Shown in pieces: positions 9,388 to 18,028 of a DNA stretch of 64,000 nt; the first letter of the stretch is position 1; every line of letters starts with the position of its first letter. The notes under the pieces were generated by a model. That model made no database searches and was not told the origin of the DNA. It saw only the letters and a program-made list of their open reading frames with translations. The translations under genes and the position numbers were made by a program. The DNA is from Alloyangia pacifica (lineage in GTDB: Bacteria > Pseudomonadota > Alphaproteobacteria > Rhodobacterales > Rhodobacteraceae). Where the stretch lies: positions 1 through 64,000 of the forward strand of contig NZ_FOZW01000010.1 in assembly GCF_900116195.1 (NCBI RefSeq), written 5' to 3'.

Positions 9388-11118
9388 ATGCAGAACAGAG
9401 TTAAAGCCGCCGGGGCAGACGAACTTGCAGCTGCCCGCAAGCAAAGCCGACCCTACTATTGGTTCGTCGGCGTATTCAGTTTCTTTGTCAACTTGCTGAT
9501 GCTCACCGGACCGCTCTACATGCTGCAGGTCTACGACCGTGTGCTCGGCTCGAGGTCCGAGGCGACGCTGCTGGCGCTCACCGCGCTGGTCGTCTTCCTT
9601 TACGGCATGATGGGCGTGCTCGATTACGCTCGCGGCCGGGTCATGGCCCGCGTCGCGGCCCGCTTCCAGGCGGCTCTCGACATGCGGGTCTTCGACGCGG
9701 TGATCCGCCGCTCCGCCGTCAAGATGGACGAGCTGGCCGCCACCGGCCTGAAGGACCTGGAAGCCGTGCAGCGCTTCGTCGGCTCGCCAGTGCTGATGGC
9801 GCTCTTCGACATCCCCTGGACGCCCTTCTTCATCGCCGCCATCTTCGTCTTCCACCCCTGGCTCGGCATCCTGGCCATCTGTGGCGGCCTGGTACTGGTG
9901 GTGATCACCCTGCTCAACCAGACCCTCAGCCGCACCCCGACGCTCAAGTCGAACCGTGCCGTGCTGATCGCCGAGCAGACCTCCGAGCAGATCCGCCTCG
10001 ATGCCGAGACCGTGCAGGCCATGGGCATGCGCGGTGCCGCCTTCTCGCGCTGGGACAAGGCGCGCTCCGAGGCGCTGAGCGGGCAGATCTCGACCAATGA
10101 CCTGGTCGGCACCTTCACCACGATGACCAAGAGCTTCCGCATGCTGCTGCAGTCCGCGATGCTGGGCCTCGGGGCCTATCTCGTGCTGCAGAACGAGCTG
10201 ACCGCCGGTGCGATGATCGCCGGCTCGATCCTGATGGGCCGTGCGCTCGCCCCGATCGAGCTTGCCATCGGGCAATGGCCGCTGGTGACCCGCGCCCGCA
10301 AGGGCTGGGAGAATCTGTCGGAGCTGCTTGGCGAAATGCCCCGCGAACCGGCCCGGACCGCCCTGCCCAAGCCGCGCGCCCTGCTCGAAGTGCAGCAGCT
10401 CACGGTCGTGCCGCCGGGGGAACAGCAGGCCTCGCTGCGCCTGGTGTCCTTCGATCTGCAACCCGGCCACGCGATCGGCGTGATCGGCTCCTCGGGGGCC
10501 GGCAAGTCGACGCTGGCGCGGGCGATCACCGGGGTCTGGCGCCCCGCCGGCGGGCGCATCCGCCTCGATGGCGCGACGCTCGACCAATACGACGAGGATC
10601 TCGGCAAGCATATCGGGTACCTGCCGCAGCGGGTCAGCCTGTTCGACGGCACGATCGCCGAGAACATCGCCCGCCTCTCGGAAAACCCCGACCCCGACAA
10701 GATCGTGGAGGCGGCCAAGAAGGCCGACGCCCACGAGATGATCCTCAAGCTGCCCAAGGGCTACGACACCCGCGTCACCGCCACCGGCGGGCGGCTTTCG
10801 GGCGGGCAGATGCAACGCGTCGGCCTTGCCCGCGCCATGTACGGCGATCCCGTCATCCTGGTGCTCGACGAGCCGAACTCCAACCTCGACAACGAAGGCA
10901 GCGAGGCGGTGAACGCCGCGATCCGCCGCCTCAAGGAAGAGGGCAAGTCGGTGATCATCATGGCGCACCGCCCTGCCGCGATCCGCGAATGCGACATGCT
11001 GCTCATGCTCGAGCATGGCGCCCGCGTGGCCTTCGGTCCCAAGGAAGAAGTGCTGCGCTCGCAGGTCAAGAACCACGAACAGATCACCCGGCACGCCGGG
11101 CCCGGAGGTGTCCGCTGA
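9388..11118 (+). CDS. Type I secretion ABC transporter (PrtD/AprD family)
   Basis: Inner-membrane permease-ATPase of a type I secretion system that exports unfolded proteins, commonly RTX repeat proteins with C-terminal signals. The 576-aa product has an N-terminal exporter membrane domain with helices from about residue 25, then an ATPase domain with Walker A GSSGAGKST (near 368), signature LSGGQMQR (near 470) and Walker B VILVLDEPNSNLD (near 490). It lacks a C39 peptidase domain, as expected for the PrtD subfamily. ATG 9388 is preferred to the TTG at 9367, which has no ribosome binding site. The downstream gene overlaps by one base. Confidence 0.93.
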   Translation: MQNRVKAAGADELAAARKQSRPYYWFVGVFSFFVNLLMLTGPLYMLQVYDRVLGSRSEATLLALTALVVFLYGMMGVLDYARGRVMARVAARFQAALDMRVFDAVIRRSAVKMDELAATGLKDLEAVQRFVGSPVLMALFDIPWTPFFIAAIFVFHPWLGILAICGGLVLVVITLLNQTLSRTPTLKSNRAVLIAEQTSEQIRLDAETVQAMGMRGAAFSRWDKARSEALSGQISTNDLVGTFTTMTKSFRMLLQSAMLGLGAYLVLQNELTAGAMIAGSILMGRALAPIELAIGQWPLVTRARKGWENLSELLGEMPREPARTALPKPRALLEVQQLTVVPPGEQQASLRLVSFDLQPGHAIGVIGSSGAGKSTLARAITGVWRPAGGRIRLDGATLDQYDEDLGKHIGYLPQRVSLFDGTIAENIARLSENPDPDKIVEAAKKADAHEMILKLPKGYDTRVTATGGRLSGGQMQRVGLARAMYGDPVILVLDEPNSNLDNEGSEAVNAAIRRLKEEGKSVIIMAHRPAAIRECDMLLMLEHGARVAFGPKEEVLRSQVKNHEQITRHAGPGGVR

Positions 11119-12425
11119 TGTCGCAGGAAACCGACAAGCGCTTCCCGCTAAACAAACCGCTCACACTGGGCCTTGTTGCCCTGCTTATCCTGGTCGGTGG
11201 CTTCGGCACCTGGGCGGCGACCACCAACATCTCCGGCGCCATCGTTGCCAGTGGCCAGATCCAGGTCGAGCGCAACCGCCAGGTCGTGCAACACCCGGAT
11301 GGCGGCGTGGTTCAGGAGATTCTGGTCGACGAGGGCGACACCGTCGAGGAAGGCCAGGTTCTGGTCAAACTCGACCCGACGCTGCTGCAGTCCGAGCTGA
11401 ACATCGTCGAGGGGCAGTATTTCGAACTGGTCGCCCGCCGCGCCCGTCTCCAGGCGGAACGCGACAATGCCGACGAGCTGGCGTTCGACGAGACCCTGAT
11501 CAAGGTGGCCGAATACGACGACGAGGTCGAAGACCTTATCGAAGGTCAGCGCAACCTGTTCTTCGCCCGGCTCGACTCGCTTCATCAGGAAAGCGATCAA
11601 CTGGCCAAGCGCCGCGACCAGATCGTCAACCAGGTCGAGGGAATCGATGCTCAGCAGACCGCGCTGAAAAGCCAGCTCGCGCTCATCGAGAAGGAACTCA
11701 CCGACCAGCAATCGCTGCTCGAACGCGGCCTCGCGCAAGCCAGCCGGGTGCTCGCCCTGCAGCGCGAGGAAGCCCGGCTCTCCGGCGAGGTCGGTGATCT
11801 CACCGCCCAGAAGGCCGAGGCCGAGGGCCGGACAACCGAGATCGACATCGAGATCCTGAAGCTCGCGACCAGCCGCCGCGAGGAGGCGATCACGCAGCTG
11901 CGCGACATGCAGTACCGTGAGCGCGAGCTGGCAGAGCAACGCTCGGCCCTGCTTGAGAAGCTCAAGCGAATGGAGATCACCGCGCCGGTCAGCGGCATCG
12001 TCTACGGCCTGACCGTCTTTGCCCCGCGCTCGGTGATCCGGGCGGCCGATCCGGTGCTCTACCTGATTCCTCAGGATCGTCCGCTGGTGATCACCGCGCA
12101 GATCCCGACGATTCACATCGACCAGGTGCACGTCGGTCAGGAGGTAACGCTGCGCTTCTCCGCCCTCGACCAGCGCCGCACGCCGGAAACCTTCGGCACC
12201 GTGACCCAGATCTCGGCCGATGCGTTTACCGATGAGAACACCTCAGCCAGCTTCTACCGTGCCGAGATCATGCTCGACGAGGGTCAGATCGAACGTCTGC
12301 CCGAGGGGTCCACTCTTGTGCCGGGCATGCCGGTGGAGGCCTTCCTGCGCACCGCCGACCGCACGCCGCTCGCCTATCTGGTGAAACCCTTCACCGACTA
12401 CTTCACCAAGGCGTTCCGCGAGTAA
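11118..12425 (+). CDS. Type I secretion membrane fusion protein (HlyD/PrtE family)
   Basis: Periplasmic adaptor that links the ABC transporter to a TolC-like outer-membrane channel. The 435-aa product has a short cytoplasmic N-terminus, one membrane helix (about residues 15-37), a lipoyl half-motif (GGVVQEILVDEGDTVEEGQVLVKLD), a long alpha-helical hairpin (about 95-290, rich in Glu/Leu/Arg), the second lipoyl half (MEITAPVSGIVYGL) and a beta-barrel domain. Its ATG overlaps the transporter's stop codon (TGATG). No outer-membrane channel and no RTX substrate are encoded in the window, so both must be elsewhere. A strong terminator follows. Confidence 0.93.
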   Translation: MSQETDKRFPLNKPLTLGLVALLILVGGFGTWAATTNISGAIVASGQIQVERNRQVVQHPDGGVVQEILVDEGDTVEEGQVLVKLDPTLLQSELNIVEGQYFELVARRARLQAERDNADELAFDETLIKVAEYDDEVEDLIEGQRNLFFARLDSLHQESDQLAKRRDQIVNQVEGIDAQQTALKSQLALIEKELTDQQSLLERGLAQASRVLALQREEARLSGEVGDLTAQKAEAEGRTTEIDIEILKLATSRREEAITQLRDMQYRERELAEQRSALLEKLKRMEITAPVSGIVYGLTVFAPRSVIRAADPVLYLIPQDRPLVITAQIPTIHIDQVHVGQEVTLRFSALDQRRTPETFGTVTQISADAFTDENTSASFYRAEIMLDEGQIERLPEGSTLVPGMPVEAFLRTADRTPLAYLVKPFTDYFTKAFRE

Positions 12426-12447
12426 CCCTGCGTCAAACTTTTGATCG

Positions 12448-12480
12448 GGGGCCGCGTCCTACAGGGGCGCGGCCCCTTTT
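12448..12480 (+). terminator. Rho-independent terminator of the type I secretion operon
   Basis: GGGGCCGCG (12448-12456) pairs perfectly with CGCGGCCCC (12468-12476) and is followed directly by TTTTCTTT. It lies 22 bp after the fusion-protein stop codon. This is a textbook intrinsic terminator. Confidence 0.92.
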
Positions 12481-12530
12481 CTTTGCCGCCGCCCAGGTCT
12501 AGCGTCCGCGCAAACCCAAAGGAGGCCCCC

Positions 12531-12992
12531 ATGACCGACATCACCGCCCGCCTTGAAGAGCTCGGCCTGACCCTGCCCGACGCCCCCGCCCCCGCCGCGA
12601 ACTACGTCCCCTACGTGCAGAGCGGTGCCATGCTCTACGTTTCGGGCCAGATCAGCATGGACCAGAACGGGCTGATCACCGGCAAGCTCGGTGACTCGCT
12701 GGATGTCGAGGCCGGCGCCAAGGCCGCCCAGCGCTGTGCGCTGGCGCTCATCGCCCAGGCCAAGGCGGCCTGCGGCGGCGATCTGTCGAAGCTCAAGCGC
12801 GTGGTCAAACTGGTGGGCTTCGTGAACTCCACCCCCGAATTCACCGACCAACCCAAGGTGATCAACGGTGCCTCGGACCTGATGGTCGCCATCTTCGGCA
12901 ACGCCGGCAAGCACGCGCGCTCCGCGGTGTCGGCCGCTTCGCTGCCGATGGGCGTTGCTGTCGAGATCGAAGCGATCTTCGAGCTCGCCTGA
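12531..12992 (+). CDS. RidA-family protein (YjgF-like)
   Basis: The product is 153 aa of the RidA/YjgF/UK114 superfamily, whose best-known members hydrolyse reactive enamine/imine intermediates made by PLP enzymes. It fits the longer subgroup that starts MTDITARLEELGLTLPDAPAPAANYVPYVQSGAMLYVSGQ, with the family core at VKLVGFVNSTPEFTDQPKVINGASDLM and SAVSAASLPMGVAVEIEA. The canonical RidA arginine that binds the carboxylate is not obvious in its usual context, so the substrate may differ. AAAGGAGG precedes the ATG. The next gene overlaps by one base. Confidence 0.85.
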   Translation: MTDITARLEELGLTLPDAPAPAANYVPYVQSGAMLYVSGQISMDQNGLITGKLGDSLDVEAGAKAAQRCALALIAQAKAACGGDLSKLKRVVKLVGFVNSTPEFTDQPKVINGASDLMVAIFGNAGKHARSAVSAASLPMGVAVEIEAIFELA

Positions 12993-13747
12993 TGGCCGGG
13001 CTGCCCGCCGCCTTTCTCGAGCGTCCCATCGCGCATCGTGCCCTGCACGATGTGGCGGCGGGCCGCCCCGAGAATTCCCGCGCCGCCATCACCGCCGCGA
13101 TCAGCGCGGGCTACGGCATAGAGATCGACCTGCAGCTGTCCTCGGACGGGGTGGCCATGGTCTTTCACGACGAGCGGCTGGAACGGCTGACCGGCGCGCG
13201 CGGACTGCTCGGCGCGCGCGACGCCGCCGAGCTTTCCGCACTGAAGCTCAAGGGCGCTGACGAGGGCATTCCGACTCTCTCCGAGGTGCTGGACCTGGTC
13301 GCGGGCCGCGTGCCCCTGCTCATCGAGATCAAGGATCAGGACGGCGCGCTCGGCCCGGAGGTGGGCCCGCTGGAGCAGGCGACGGCCGATGCGCTGCGCG
13401 GCTACGGGGGACCGGTCGCCGTGATGTCCTTCAATCCGCATGCGGTCGCCCGCATGGCCCGGCTCGCGCCGAAGGTGCCGCGCGGGCTGACCACCGAAGC
13501 CTATGCCGCCGAGAACTGGCCCGGCGTGCCCGGCTGGCGGCTCGAGGAATTGCGCGGCATCCCCGATTATGCGCGCACCGGTGCCTGCTTCGTCTCGCAC
13601 AACTGGAAGGACCTCGGCACGTCCCGTATCGCCGAGCTGAAGGACGCCGGCGCCGCAATCCTGTGCTGGACCATCCGTACGCCCGAGCAGGAGGCACAGG
13701 CCCGCAAGCTGGCCCAGAACGTGACCTTCGAGCAGTATCTCGCATGA
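12992..13747 (+). CDS. Glycerophosphodiester phosphodiesterase family protein
   Basis: This enzyme family hydrolyses glycerophosphodiesters to glycerol 3-phosphate and an alcohol. The 251-aa product shows the active-site signature of the GDPD TIM barrel: IAHRALHDVAAGRPENS (catalytic His, Asn), GIEIDLQLSSDG (metal-binding Glu/Asp) and VFHDERLERLTG (catalytic His). Later PLLIEIKDQDG supplies another metal-site Glu. There is no signal peptide, so it should be cytoplasmic. The start codon overlaps the stop codon of the preceding RidA-type gene (TGATG). Confidence 0.9.
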   Translation: MAGLPAAFLERPIAHRALHDVAAGRPENSRAAITAAISAGYGIEIDLQLSSDGVAMVFHDERLERLTGARGLLGARDAAELSALKLKGADEGIPTLSEVLDLVAGRVPLLIEIKDQDGALGPEVGPLEQATADALRGYGGPVAVMSFNPHAVARMARLAPKVPRGLTTEAYAAENWPGVPGWRLEELRGIPDYARTGACFVSHNWKDLGTSRIAELKDAGAAILCWTIRTPEQEAQARKLAQNVTFEQYLA

Positions 13748-13816
13748 GCGTGTCTTGATCCCGGCCCCGCCGGGGTCAGATAGTGCCCTGATGATGCCCA
13801 GCGCCGAGATCACCAT

Positions 13817-15040
13817 ATGACCGATCAGAGCCCCGCTCCGGCGTCCGACCCGCCGTCGGGCGACACAATAGCCGTCAACGTGCTGACCACTCTGGATCAG
13901 ATCCCCGAAAGCGACTGGGACGCCTGCGCCTGCCCCGAGGCGGCGCAGGGAGGACGCGCGGACGATCCCTTCACCACCTGGCGCTTCCTGCGCGCGCTGG
14001 AGCGCTCCGGCTCGGTCGGGCGCGGCACCGGATGGGACCCGCGCTACCTGGTGGCGGAAAAGGCGGGACGGATCATCGCGGTCGCGCCGCTCTACGCCAA
14101 GGGCCACAGCCAGGGCGAGTACATCTTCGACCACAGCTTCGCCCATGCCTACGAGCAGGCAGGCGGGCGCTACTACCCCAAGCTGCAGGTCGCTGTCCCC
14201 TTCACCCCCGCCACCGGACGGCGCTTCCTGACCCGCCCCGGCCACGAGGCCGAGGGCATGATGGCGCTGGTTCAGGGCGCGGTGCAGCTCACCGCCGAGA
14301 ACGATCTCAGCTCGCTGCACATCACCTTCTGCACCGAGGGCGAGGCCATTGCCGGAGAACGCATGGGGCTGCTGCGCCGCGTCACCCAGCAGTTTCACTG
14401 GCTGAACCGGGGCTACGCCGATTTCGACGGCTTCCTCGCCGATCTCAGTTCGCGCAAGCGCAAGGCGATCCGCAAGGAGCGCGCCCGGGCGCAGGACTTC
14501 GGCGGCACGATCCGCATGCTCACCGGCGACGAGATCGCGCCCGAGCACTGGGACGCCTTCTGGACCTTCTACCAGGACACCGGCAGCCGCAAATGGGGCA
14601 CGCCCTACCTCACCCGCGCCTTCTTCGACGAGCTGCACGAGACCATGCGCGGGGACGTGGCGCTGGTGATCTGCGAGCGCGAGGGGCGGCCGGTGGCCGG
14701 CGCGCTCAACTTCATCGGCCGCGACGCGCTTTTCGGCCGCTACTGGGGCTGCACCGAGGATCACCCCTGCCTGCATTTCGAGGCGTGCTATTATCAGGCC
14801 ATCGATTTTGCCATCGCCCATGACTTGTCGCGCGTCGAGGCCGGCGCACAGGGCGAGCACAAGCTGGCGCGCGGATACCTGCCCAATCCGACGCATTCTC
14901 TGCATTGGTTTCCCGACAAGGGGTTTGCCCGCGCCGTGGCGCACTATCTGGAGGCCGAGGCACGGGCCGTGGACGAGGACATCGAGGTGCTCACCGCCTA
15001 CGGGCCGTTCCGGAAAGACCACGGGAAGGACACCCAATGA
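13817..15040 (+). CDS. FemAB/GNAT-like protein (DUF482 type)
   Basis: The 407-aa product matches the conserved proteobacterial family once called DUF482 or peptidogalycan biosynthesis protein, which has an acyl-CoA N-acyltransferase fold related to FemAB. Visible family motifs are [87 protein letters not shown] and [19 protein letters not shown]. The biochemical role of the family is not established to my knowledge; amino-acid or acyl transfer is inference from fold. Its last four bases overlap the start of phhB (ATGA), so the two are coupled. Confidence 0.82.
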   Translation: MTDQSPAPASDPPSGDTIAVNVLTTLDQIPESDWDACACPEAAQGGRADDPFTTWRFLRALERSGSVGRGTGWDPRYLVAEKAGRIIAVAPLYAKGHSQGEYIFDHSFAHAYEQAGGRYYPKLQVAVPFTPATGRRFLTRPGHEAEGMMALVQGAVQLTAENDLSSLHITFCTEGEAIAGERMGLLRRVTQQFHWLNRGYADFDGFLADLSSRKRKAIRKERARAQDFGGTIRMLTGDEIAPEHWDAFWTFYQDTGSRKWGTPYLTRAFFDELHETMRGDVALVICEREGRPVAGALNFIGRDALFGRYWGCTEDHPCLHFEACYYQAIDFAIAHDLSRVEAGAQGEHKLARGYLPNPTHSLHWFPDKGFARAVAHYLEAEARAVDEDIEVLTAYGPFRKDHGKDTQ

Positions 15041-15327
15041 CAGAGAAACTCTCCGACACCGGCCGCGCGACCATGCTCGCCCCGCTGCTCGAGAACGGAT
15101 GGTCGATGAACAAGGCCGAGGACAGCCTCTGCAAGACCTTCGAATTCGCCGATTTCACCGAGGCCTTTGGCTGGATGACCCGCGCCGCGCTCTGGGCCGA
15201 GAAGTGGAATCACCACCCCGACTGGCGCAATGTCTACAAGACGGTGGAGGTCTGCCTGACCACCCATGACGTGGGTGGGCTCAGCGCACTCGACGCCAAG
15301 CTCGCGCGCAAGCTCGACTCGCTCTGA
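15037..15327 (+). CDS. phhB: 4a-hydroxytetrahydrobiopterin dehydratase (PhhB/PCD)
   Basis: Dehydrates 4a-hydroxy-tetrahydropterin, recycling the pterin cofactor of aromatic amino-acid hydroxylases. The 96-aa product carries the full family core: [20 protein letters not shown] with the paired active-site histidines, then [17 protein letters not shown]. Length is normal. No phenylalanine hydroxylase lies in the window, and many bacteria carry this gene without one, so the physiological role is open. The ATG overlaps the previous stop codon, and the GGGAAGGA upstream is a fair ribosome binding site. Confidence 0.92.
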   Translation: MTEKLSDTGRATMLAPLLENGWSMNKAEDSLCKTFEFADFTEAFGWMTRAALWAEKWNHHPDWRNVYKTVEVCLTTHDVGGLSALDAKLARKLDSL

Positions 15328-15463
15328 GCCCCGCGCCGGCAGGAGGGGCCTCCCCTCCCGCCTCCCCCCTTCGCCCCAAGGCAACCTTGACGGGCAGCGC
15401 GGCAGCGCATGTCCCGGCGCCGCGCCCTGCCCGGAACCGCGCGCGTCCGGCCTCGTCTCACCA

Positions 15464-15520
15464 TGCGTATTTGGAAAGAGAAGACGCACCTCTCGCCCTT
15501 CTTCTCTTTCCAAATACGCA
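15464..15520. repeat. Perfect 21-bp inverted repeat with TGCGTATTTGGAAAGAGAAG arm
   Basis: The left arm at 15464-15484 (TGCGTATTTGGAAAGAGAAG plus A) is matched perfectly by its complement at 15500-15520, with a 15-nt loop. It lies in the 233-bp convergent gap between phhB and the peroxiredoxin gene. The arm core TCCAAATACGCA recurs inside the small ORF after ffh (59047-59058), so this is probably a member of a dispersed REP-like family. It could also act as a bidirectional terminator. The rest of the gap holds nothing I recognise. Confidence 0.75.
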
Positions 15521-15560
15521 AATCCGGCGACGCCACCCGCGCCGCCGGATGCCGTTTCGC

Positions 15561-16049
15561 TCAGATCGCCGCCAGCAGCGCCTCGCCGCCCGAGATCTCG
15601 CAGGTGCCGCGCCCGGTTTCCTCGTGGAAGACCTTCACGGTGCCATCCTCGACATACATCGCGTAGCGCTTCGAGCGGCGGATCAGCCCGGCCGGCTCGG
15701 CGGTGAACTCCATGCCGATGGCCGAAGTGAAGGCGCACTCGGCGTCGGCCAGCATCGTCAGCCCGGCTTCGGCAGCGCCCGTCGCCTCGCCCCAGGCTTT
15801 CATCACGAAGGGGTCATTGACCGAGATGCAGATGATCTCGTCCACGCCCTTGGCGCCGAAACCCTCCTTGGTGCGCATGAAGCTCGGCACATGTGCCGAC
15901 GAGCAGGTCGGAGTGAAGGCCCCGGGCAGTGCGAAGATCACCACCTTGCGGCCCGCCAGCTTCTCGCCCAGCGACACCTGTTCGGGGCCAGCCTCGCCCA
16001 TGGTCAGCAGCGTCGCCTCGGGCAGTCGGTCTCCAGCGGATAGCGCCAT
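15561..16049 (-). CDS. Peroxiredoxin (Prx5/AhpE-like)
   Basis: Thiol peroxidase that reduces hydrogen peroxide and organic hydroperoxides. The 162-aa product has the Prx5-type active site PGAFTPTCSSAH with peroxidatic Cys49, preceded by KVVIFALPGAFTP, and a second Cys near the C-terminus (GRGTCEISGG) that could serve as resolving cysteine. Other motifs are ISVNDPFVMKAWGE and LADAECAFTSAIG. Length is typical. It is transcribed alone, toward the 21-bp inverted repeat, and divergently from the ferredoxin reductase gene 82 bp away, which may share a control region. Confidence 0.93.
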   Translation of the reverse strand: MALSAGDRLPEATLLTMGEAGPEQVSLGEKLAGRKVVIFALPGAFTPTCSSAHVPSFMRTKEGFGAKGVDEIICISVNDPFVMKAWGEATGAAEAGLTMLADAECAFTSAIGMEFTAEPAGLIRRSKRYAMYVEDGTVKVFHEETGRGTCEISGGEALLAAI

Positions 16050-16131
16050 GCAGTCTCTCCATCATTTGCGTTTCCAACCCGGCAAGATATAGGTTTCGCG
16101 CAAAACCCGGGAAAGTGGAAAGAGGCCAGGC

Positions 16132-17343
16132 ATGGGGCATGTTGTTGTGATCGGCGCGGGGCAGGCCGCGGCTTCTCTGGTGGCCCGCCTGCGCGGCAAG
16201 GGGTTCGAGGGCAAGATCACCGTGATCGGCGCCGAGGCCGAGCCGCCCTACCAACGCCCGCCGCTCTCCAAGGCCTATCTGCTGGGCGAGATGCAGAAGG
16301 ACCGTCTCTACCTGCGCCCGCGCGCCTATTACGACGAGCAGAACATCACCCTGATGCTGGGCGAGCCCGCCGTCTCGGTCGACACCGAGGCGCGGCACGT
16401 CATCGCCGGGGGCCGCGAGATCGCCTATGACGACCTGGTCTTCTGCACCGGCTCCGCGCCGCGCCGCCTGCCCGCCGCAATCGGCGGTGACCTCGACGGC
16501 GTCTGCGTGGTGCGCGGCATCGCCGACGTAGACGCCATGCGAGCCCGCTTTACCGAAGGCGCCCGCGTGCTGATCGTCGGCGGCGGCTACATCGGGCTCG
16601 AGGCCGCGGCGGTGGCCTCCAAACTCGGCCTGCAGGTGACCTTGGTAGAGATGGCCGAGCGCATCCTGCAGCGCGTCGCCGCCCCCGAGACCTCGGACTG
16701 GTTCCGCGCCCTGCACAAGGGCCACGGCGTCGACCTGCGCGAGGGCGTCGGCCTCGGCAGGCTGGTGGGCGAGGACGGCAAGGTGACCGCAGCGGAGCTG
16801 ACCGACGGCACGACCCTGCCGGTCGATTTCGTCATCGTCGGCGTCGGCATCCTGCCCGAGACCTCGGTCGCCGAGGCCGCCGGGATCGAGATCGAGAACG
16901 GCATCCGCACAGACGCCATGGGCCGCTGCTCCGCCCCGCATGTCTGGGCGGCGGGCGATTGCGCCTCCTTCCCGCTGGGCGAGGCACAGCTGCGGCTGGA
17001 AAGCGTCGGCAATGCCATCGATCAGGCCGAGGCGGTGGCGGACAACATCATGGGCGCCGAGATGCCCTACCAACCGAAGCCGTGGTTCTGGTCCGACCAG
17101 TACGATGTGAAGCTGCAGATCGCCGGGCTGAACGCGGGTTACGACAAGGTCGTGGTGCGGGGTGGCGGCGCCGGGCCTGTCTCGCACTGGTATTACCGCG
17201 AGGGCCAGCTCATCGCCCTCGACGCGATGAACGATCCGCGCGCCTACATGGTGGGCAAGCGGCTGATCGAGGCGGGCAAGAGCGCCGACCCCGAGGTGGT
17301 TGCCGATACGGGAAGCGATCTCAAGGCGTTGCTGAAGGCATGA
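16132..17343 (+). CDS. FAD-dependent ferredoxin/rubredoxin reductase (NAD(P)H oxidoreductase)
   Basis: The 403-aa flavoprotein transfers electrons from NAD(P)H to a small iron-sulfur protein, by similarity to putidaredoxin and rhodocoxin reductases. It has the N-terminal FAD-binding motif GAGQAAASL, the early PPYQRPPLSKAYLLGE signature, the NAD(P)-binding GGGYIGLEAAAVA near residue 147, and CSAPHVWAAGDCASFP closing the FAD site, followed by a C-terminal reductase domain with PWFWSDQYDVKLQIAG. The partner ferredoxin is not adjacent. The stop codon overlaps the rsmD start (ATGA), so the genes are coupled, probably by packing rather than function. Confidence 0.9.
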   Translation: MGHVVVIGAGQAAASLVARLRGKGFEGKITVIGAEAEPPYQRPPLSKAYLLGEMQKDRLYLRPRAYYDEQNITLMLGEPAVSVDTEARHVIAGGREIAYDDLVFCTGSAPRRLPAAIGGDLDGVCVVRGIADVDAMRARFTEGARVLIVGGGYIGLEAAAVASKLGLQVTLVEMAERILQRVAAPETSDWFRALHKGHGVDLREGVGLGRLVGEDGKVTAAELTDGTTLPVDFVIVGVGILPETSVAEAAGIEIENGIRTDAMGRCSAPHVWAAGDCASFPLGEAQLRLESVGNAIDQAEAVADNIMGAEMPYQPKPWFWSDQYDVKLQIAGLNAGYDKVVVRGGGAGPVSHWYYREGQLIALDAMNDPRAYMVGKRLIEAGKSADPEVVADTGSDLKALLKA

Positions 17344-17897
17344 GGATCATCGCCGGAGACTGGCGCGGCCGCGCGCTCACCGCCGTCGGCAAGGGCGATC
17401 CGGGCGCGCATCTGCGCCCGACCACCGACCGGGTGCGCGAAAGCCTGTTCAACATGCTGGGCGGCGGACGCTTCGGCGAGCCCTTCGAGGGGGCCGTGGT
17501 GCTCGACCTCTTCGCCGGCACCGGCGCGCTGGGGCTGGAGGCGCTGTCGCGCGGGGCCGCCTCGGCGACCTTCGTCGATGACGGCCGGGTGGCGCAGAAG
17601 CTCATCAAGCAGAACATCCGGCTGCTCGCCTGCGCGGACCGCGCCCGGACGCTATCTTGCAACGCAACCCGCCTGCCGCCCGCAGAGGCACCCGCGACGC
17701 TGGTCTTTCTCGACCCGCCCTACGGGCTGAATCTCGGCGCCAAGGCGCTGGCGGCGGCGCACACGCAGGGCTGGCTCGCCCCCGAGGCGCTGATCGTCTG
17801 GGAGGAAAGCGGCCCGCAGGAGGCGCCCGAGGGCTTCACCATGCTCGACAGCCGCCGCTATGGCGACACCACGGTGACCCTGCTGGAAGCGCCCTGA
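17340..17897 (+). CDS. rsmD: 16S rRNA (guanine-966-N2)-methyltransferase
   Basis: Methylates G966 of 16S rRNA in the assembled small subunit. The 185-aa product begins MRIIAGDWRGRAL, has LRPTTDRVRESLFNML and the SAM-binding VLDLFAGTGALGLEALSRGA, and the catalytic LDPPYGLN motif near residue 122. These are diagnostic of RsmD. Length is normal. The ATG overlaps the previous stop codon by four bases. The following 131 bp to pyrB presumably holds the pyrB promoter, but I see no clear hexamers. Confidence 0.95.
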   Translation: MRIIAGDWRGRALTAVGKGDPGAHLRPTTDRVRESLFNMLGGGRFGEPFEGAVVLDLFAGTGALGLEALSRGAASATFVDDGRVAQKLIKQNIRLLACADRARTLSCNATRLPPAEAPATLVFLDPPYGLNLGAKALAAAHTQGWLAPEALIVWEESGPQEAPEGFTMLDSRRYGDTTVTLLEAP

Positions 17898-18028
17898 AAC
17901 CGCGCCTTAAACTCTGCGCCCGAACCGGGCATAATGACATGAGAGCGGGCATTTGCCGCACATTCGCGACCACTTGTCGCGCGGGCCCCGCGTTCCTATA
18001 ACCGCGGCAACTTCAGGGGAGCCGTTCC

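Noticed and set aside
12635-15037. 800-codon minus-strand frame opposite ridA to the FemAB-like gene
   Set aside because: Antisense shadow. The plus strand carries three recognisable coupled genes in the same interval.
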